A DNA stretch of 64,000 nt, from NCBI GenBank assembly GCA_017380615.1, contig JAFODQ010000001.1, positions 1-64,000 of the forward strand, read 5' to 3'. Positions 60,779 through 64,000 of this stretch are shown piece by piece (position 1 is the first letter of the stretch; each line of letters begins with the position of its first letter). The position numbers were made by a program, and so were the translations under genes. Below the pieces are notes generated by a model, which was not told the origin of the DNA, ran no database searches, and worked only from the letters and a program-made list of their open reading frames with translations. This stretch comes from Clostridia bacterium. Lineage in GTDB: Bacteria > Bacillota > Clostridia > Oscillospirales > Acutalibacteraceae.

Positions 60779-62134
60779 TTATATCTTAATTATTCCGAGA
60801 CCCTCAAGCACAGAGAAAACCAATATTGCCACAATGCACACGGGAGCGATATATTTTATGATAATGGTGAAAAGCTTCTTTCTCTTGAATTCTCCTGTTG
60901 ATTCGATTTCTTCAATGAGAGCCTTTGGCTTTATGATATAGCCAATAAGAATGCAGGTAAGCAGAGCAACAACAGGCATAATCACGCTGTTTGAAATGAA
61001 ATCAAAGAAATCAAGGAAAGCAAGACCAATGATTTTTATATCCTTGAGTGCACCGTAGCCAAGACAGGATGGTAAGCCCAGTGCTATGCAAAGAACAAAA
61101 ACAAAAATGCATGTTGTTTTTCTTTGCCACTTGAATTTATCCATGAATATGGAAACAACAGTTTCCATAAGAGAGATTGAAGATGTGAGGGCTGCAAAAA
61201 GAACCAGGATAAAGAAAACTGTTCCGATAATATTTCCACCTGCCATGCTTTGGAATACTTTTGGCAGTGTGACAAACATAAGACCGGGGCCTTTTCCCAG
61301 AGCACTCTCGTCGCCGCCCGAAAATGCGAAAACTGCCGGTATAACCATAAGACCTGCAAAAAATGCAATTCCGGTGTCGAAAAGTTCAATCTGTTTGACA
61401 GAGCCCTCAATTCCCACATCTTTTTTCATATAAGAGCCATAGGTTATCATGATGCCCATGGCAAGACTCATTGAATAGAAGAGCTGGCCCATAGCGGCAA
61501 GCACTGTTGTTATGGAGAATTTGCTGAAATCAGGCTTGATGTAATAAATCAAGCCATCGATTGCACCCGGCATGAACAGTGAATAAATCGCAATGAACAC
61601 GGTGAGTACAATAAGAATAGGCATCATAATTTTGCTGACCTTCTCAACACCCTTCTCCACACCGAAAAGAACAACAATTGCTGTGACACCTAAATAGAGA
61701 AGAAACCATCCGATTGGTGCTGTGGGATGAGAAATAAAGCTATCGAAAAATCCGTTGGTAGCAGCCTCTGACATTCCACCTGATATGAACTGTGCAAGGT
61801 ATTTTATAATCCATCCACCGATTACGGAGTAATAGGGAAGTATGATTATGGGGACGAGAGATGCAACGATTCCTAAGAAAGAGAAACGCTTATCAAGCTT
61901 TTTGTATGCACCGATTGCACTTGTGCCTGTTTTTCTTCCTATTGCAATTTCGGCACACATAAGAGCGAAGCCGAAGGTAACTGCAAGAATAATATAAACC
62001 AACAGGAAAATACCACCACCATACTGTGCGGCAAGATATGGGAAACGCCATATATTTCCTAATCCTACTGCTGAGCCGGCTGTGGCAAGCACAAAGCCCA
62101 GCTTTCCTGAAAAGCTACTTCTTTTTTCTGACAC
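60779..62134 (-). CDS. Neurotransmitter:sodium symporter family transporter
   Basis: 451 residues, ~12 membrane segments. The signature of TM1 is SAVGLGNIWRFPYLA at residues ~20-34, with the sodium-site region in FSGGDESALGKGPGLMF near residue 270. Bacterial relatives carry amino acids, often aromatic ones or alanine, with Na+. Substrate cannot be read. It starts with GTG 62134, after AGGTGAT. It is separated from the TPM/lemA pair by a terminator and so is its own unit. Confidence 0.93.
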   Translation of the reverse strand: MSEKRSSFSGKLGFVLATAGSAVGLGNIWRFPYLAAQYGGGIFLLVYIILAVTFGFALMCAEIAIGRKTGTSAIGAYKKLDKRFSFLGIVASLVPIIILPYYSVIGGWIIKYLAQFISGGMSEAATNGFFDSFISHPTAPIGWFLLYLGVTAIVVLFGVEKGVEKVSKIMMPILIVLTVFIAIYSLFMPGAIDGLIYYIKPDFSKFSITTVLAAMGQLFYSMSLAMGIMITYGSYMKKDVGIEGSVKQIELFDTGIAFFAGLMVIPAVFAFSGGDESALGKGPGLMFVTLPKVFQSMAGGNIIGTVFFILVLFAALTSSISLMETVVSIFMDKFKWQRKTTCIFVFVLCIALGLPSCLGYGALKDIKIIGLAFLDFFDFISNSVIMPVVALLTCILIGYIIKPKALIEEIESTGEFKRKKLFTIIIKYIAPVCIVAILVFSVLEGLGIIKI

Positions 62135-62207
62135 TGAATATCACCTGCTTAAAAAATACAACAGGAGATATTATTACATAAACCTGACAGAAAATCAACA
62201 AAAAAAT

Positions 62208-62245
62208 AAACTATCTGCAAAATGGAAAATCTTTGCAGATAGTTT
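62208..62245 (-). terminator. Terminator of lemA-TPM
   Basis: Minus strand AACTATCTGCAAA / TTGCAGATAGTT followed by TATTTTTTT. Confidence 0.85.
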
Positions 62246-62264
62246 TGATTATATGTTTAGTAAG

Positions 62265-63134
62265 TTAAAATCTGCCACCTGCGCCGCCACCACCGGTTGA
62301 GCCGCCGCCTCCTCGGAAGCCACCGCCACCGAAGCCGCCACCGAAGCCTCCGTGATGGTGTCCGCCATGGTGGGTTGAGATGTGTCGCAGCTTTCTTCGT
62401 GCAAGCTTGCTTTTATATTCTGCAGCGCGGGTTGTTCCGTGTTTTTTATCGTAGCTCAGCAGCTTCAGATAATGAAGTGTTGTGTATAGCCATGATATAC
62501 CCGGAAGGATGATAAGAAGAGCCCACACAGCAAGGAAGATGAACATACCCTCGCTGTCATCCCGGGTCAGCATATCGTTTTCATAGGGATTGTTTTGGTA
62601 ATATTCGGAATTTTCATCAGGTTCAAGTCCGTATTCTTCGGTGCGGAGCTCGTTTACTATTGCTCCGAAAAGAAGTTGTGTGCCTGTGTCAAAATCATCC
62701 TGAGAATAGTGGGGTATTGCATAGGTGTCTCTCATCTGACCGAGAACAACATCTGTGAGAGTGCCCTCAACACCATAGCCTGTGGTTATCCACATTTCCC
62801 TGTCGCTTACGCTCAGAACAATGAGAACACCGTTGTCTTTTTCTTTGTCGCCGATACCCCATTCACGGAAAACCTCAACAGAATATTCGGAAATATCTTC
62901 ACCGTCAAGTGTCTGAACAGTAAGAACACAAACCTGTGCTGTTGTGTCATTGTAAAGTGTAACAGCGGTGTTCTGGATTTCCTGTTCTGTTTCAGGAGAC
63001 AGAACTCCTGCATAGTCATTCACAAAGAAATCTGCAGTAGGCTCGGGTGCAGCACCCATAAGAATGGGGCAAAAAACAACAATGGCAAGAATGACAGCGA
63101 GCAGGCTGAATCTTCTTTTATTGCGGTTTTTCAT
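62265..63134 (-). CDS. TPM-domain membrane protein (YgcG family)
   Basis: 289 residues from ATG 63134. Residues ~7-28 are a signal peptide (LLAVILAIVVFCPILMGAA). Residues ~35-165 are the TPM_phosphatase domain: VNDYAGVLSPETEQ, VLTVQTLDG and WGIGDKEKDNGVLI. One membrane segment follows near 200-222 (FLAVWALLIILPGISWLY), and the tail is a run of Gly-rich GGFGGG and SSTGGG-type repeats with His pairs. TPM proteins often pair with LemA in envelope quality-control modules. It overlaps or abuts lemA, with the RBS in the lemA end. Confidence 0.88.
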   Translation of the reverse strand: MKNRNKRRFSLLAVILAIVVFCPILMGAAPEPTADFFVNDYAGVLSPETEQEIQNTAVTLYNDTTAQVCVLTVQTLDGEDISEYSVEVFREWGIGDKEKDNGVLIVLSVSDREMWITTGYGVEGTLTDVVLGQMRDTYAIPHYSQDDFDTGTQLLFGAIVNELRTEEYGLEPDENSEYYQNNPYENDMLTRDDSEGMFIFLAVWALLIILPGISWLYTTLHYLKLLSYDKKHGTTRAAEYKSKLARRKLRHISTHHGGHHHGGFGGGFGGGGFRGGGGSTGGGGAGGRF

Positions 63135-63136
63135 AA

Positions 63137-63712
63137 TCAATCACCAAGAAGCGTGCCAACATCGGGAGCTTTGTCTGCACCCTGGGCAGCTTCAAAATAT
63201 TCTGCCTTTTCAAAGCCGAAAATTCCTGCGAAAATGTTGCCCGGGAATCTTATAACCTTGTTGTTATATTCCTTGACAGTGTCGTTATAATCCTTTCTTG
63301 CTGTTGCAATTCTGTTTTCACTGCCCTCAAGCTCATCCATAAGTGCAACATAGGTTGTGTCTGCTTTAAGCTCGGGATAACTTTCAACAACAACGTTGAG
63401 ACCCTGAAGAGCAGCTGTGAGCTCCTCGTTTGCCTCTGCCTTTTCGCCAACCGTGCTTGCATTAACAAGCTTCTGTCTTGCAGCAGCAATGCTTGAATAA
63501 ACCTCTGATTCGTGGGCTGCATAGCTTTTTACGGTTGCAACCACATTTGGGATAAGGTCTGCACGGCGCTGAAGGTATGTGTCGATGTTTGATTCGGCAC
63601 TAGCTACCTCTTCACGAGCTGTAACGAGACCATTGTAGTTTGAAATGCCAACACCTGCGATAATCGCAACAATTATCAGCACGGTGATTATAGCGATAAG
63701 ACCTTTCTTCAT
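63137..63712 (-). CDS. lemA: LemA family protein
   Basis: 191 residues. An N-terminal membrane anchor (KGLIAIITVLIIVAIIAGVG, residues ~3-22) is followed by the LemA helical bundle: YNGLVTAREEVASAESNIDT, RRADLIPNVVATVK, ESYPELKAD and YNDTVKEYNNK. It is a membrane-attached coiled protein, commonly placed next to TPM-domain genes; exact role unknown. AAAGGAGG precedes the ATG. The TPM gene follows in the same operon. Confidence 0.93.
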   Translation of the reverse strand: MKKGLIAIITVLIIVAIIAGVGISNYNGLVTAREEVASAESNIDTYLQRRADLIPNVVATVKSYAAHESEVYSSIAAARQKLVNASTVGEKAEANEELTAALQGLNVVVESYPELKADTTYVALMDELEGSENRIATARKDYNDTVKEYNNKVIRFPGNIFAGIFGFEKAEYFEAAQGADKAPDVGTLLGD

Positions 63713-63742
63713 GAATGAAGCCTCCTTTAAAAATTATAATTA

Positions 63743-64000
63743 TCAGTGATATTTCGGCAGATAGTCACCGTGAGCAACAATAAGGTCATCCACCATGGAT
63801 TTGATATCGTCTATGCTCAGCTCACTTGCTGTGTGAGGATCAAGCATAGCAGCCTGATAGATGTGCTCAAGCTTTCTTGTTTTTGCTGCCTCAATTGTGA
63901 GAAGCTGAACATTGATGTTTGTCATGTTCATTGCAGCGCACTGAACCGGGAGTGCACCCACATAGCATCCGTGAACTCCCTTGCCGTCAACGAGACAAGG
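63743..64000 (-). CDS. GH4-family glycosidase (alpha-galactosidase/alpha-glucosidase), C-terminal part
   Basis: The frame is open to the right window edge, so only the last ~85 residues are visible and the start is outside. The C-terminal GH4 signature is clear: DGKGVHGCYVGALPVQCAAMN, then TNINVQLLTIEA, KLEHIYQAAMLDPHTA and DDIKSMVDDLIVAHGDYLP (written in parts). GH4 enzymes use NAD+ and a divalent metal to cleave alpha-galactosides or alpha-glucosides by an oxidation-elimination mechanism. MelA-type alpha-galactosidase fits the ending best, but substrate motifs are outside the window. Confidence 0.88.
   Translation of the reverse strand, partial: PCLVDGKGVHGCYVGALPVQCAAMNMTNINVQLLTIEAAKTRKLEHIYQAAMLDPHTASELSIDDIKSMVDDLIVAHGDYLPKYH

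Overview
The window reads as chromosomal DNA of an anaerobic, gut- or rumen-type member of the Clostridia, most likely Ruminococcaceae/Oscillospiraceae. The basis is moderately AT-rich DNA with strong AGGAGG-type ribosome sites, frequent TTG/GTG starts, a T-box ahead of ileS, pyruvate formate-lyase fermentation genes, dockerin-type calcium-binding modules on secreted proteins, and a dense set of plant- and host-glycan glycosidases. No phage, transposase, rRNA, tRNA or CRISPR array was seen. Nearly all of the window is coding.

Layout. 0-8.5 kb: the 3' end of a repeat-rich surface protein with a C-terminal dockerin, malQ, a HAD phosphatase, a secreted N-terminal-dockerin protein, glpK and rmuC, with a tandem ~105-bp palindromic repeat between the last two and a symmetric hairpin array after rmuC. 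8.8-17 kb: a large secreted fibronectin-III protein, a CDF metal exporter, a TetR regulator, a second N-terminal-dockerin protein, a cyclophilin and a GPH sugar symporter. 17-27.7 kb: a hemolysin-III protein, rhaA-rhaD, a P-loop ATPase, metG-tatD, a GH2 glycosidase and the CCA-adding enzyme. 28-38 kb: a 3D/G5 cell-wall protein behind a structured leader, recD2-comF, then a lacZ-type GH2 and an unusual GNAT-GH78 fusion in one operon. 39-43 kb: T-box/ileS and a small RNA plus 48-residue ORF cassette bounded by identical terminators exactly 400 bp apart. 43-51.5 kb: a ytrA-like GntR/ABC operon with a clear operator, a Gfo/Idh oxidoreductase, and a pfl operon in which the glycyl-radical domain is a separate gene. 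51.6-64 kb: glmS, a GDPD-like gene overlapping a GH35 beta-galactosidase, nadE, galT with a GH36 alpha-galactosidase, an NSS transporter, lemA with a TPM-domain gene, and the 3' end of a GH4 glycosidase at the right edge.

How the genes fit together. The glycosidases (GH2 x2, GH78, GH35, GH36, GH4, GH77), galT, rhaA/rhaD and the GPH symporter describe uptake and breakdown of galactosides, alpha-galactosides, rhamnosides and maltodextrins, with PFL feeding acetyl-CoA and formate production. The enzymes lack obvious signal peptides and probably act on imported oligosaccharides, while the dockerin, FIVAR-like and FN3 proteins are surface or secreted.

The most unusual observations are: the split PFL with a Cys-containing tail; the 42.6-43.0 kb RNA/attenuator/mini-ORF cassette; the GNAT-rhamnosidase fusion; a dispersed intergenic palindromic repeat family whose outer arms co-vary between copies; the symmetric hairpin array after rmuC; and the structured leader of the 3D/G5 gene. 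All functional statements come from reading the sequence and family knowledge; no database search was run.
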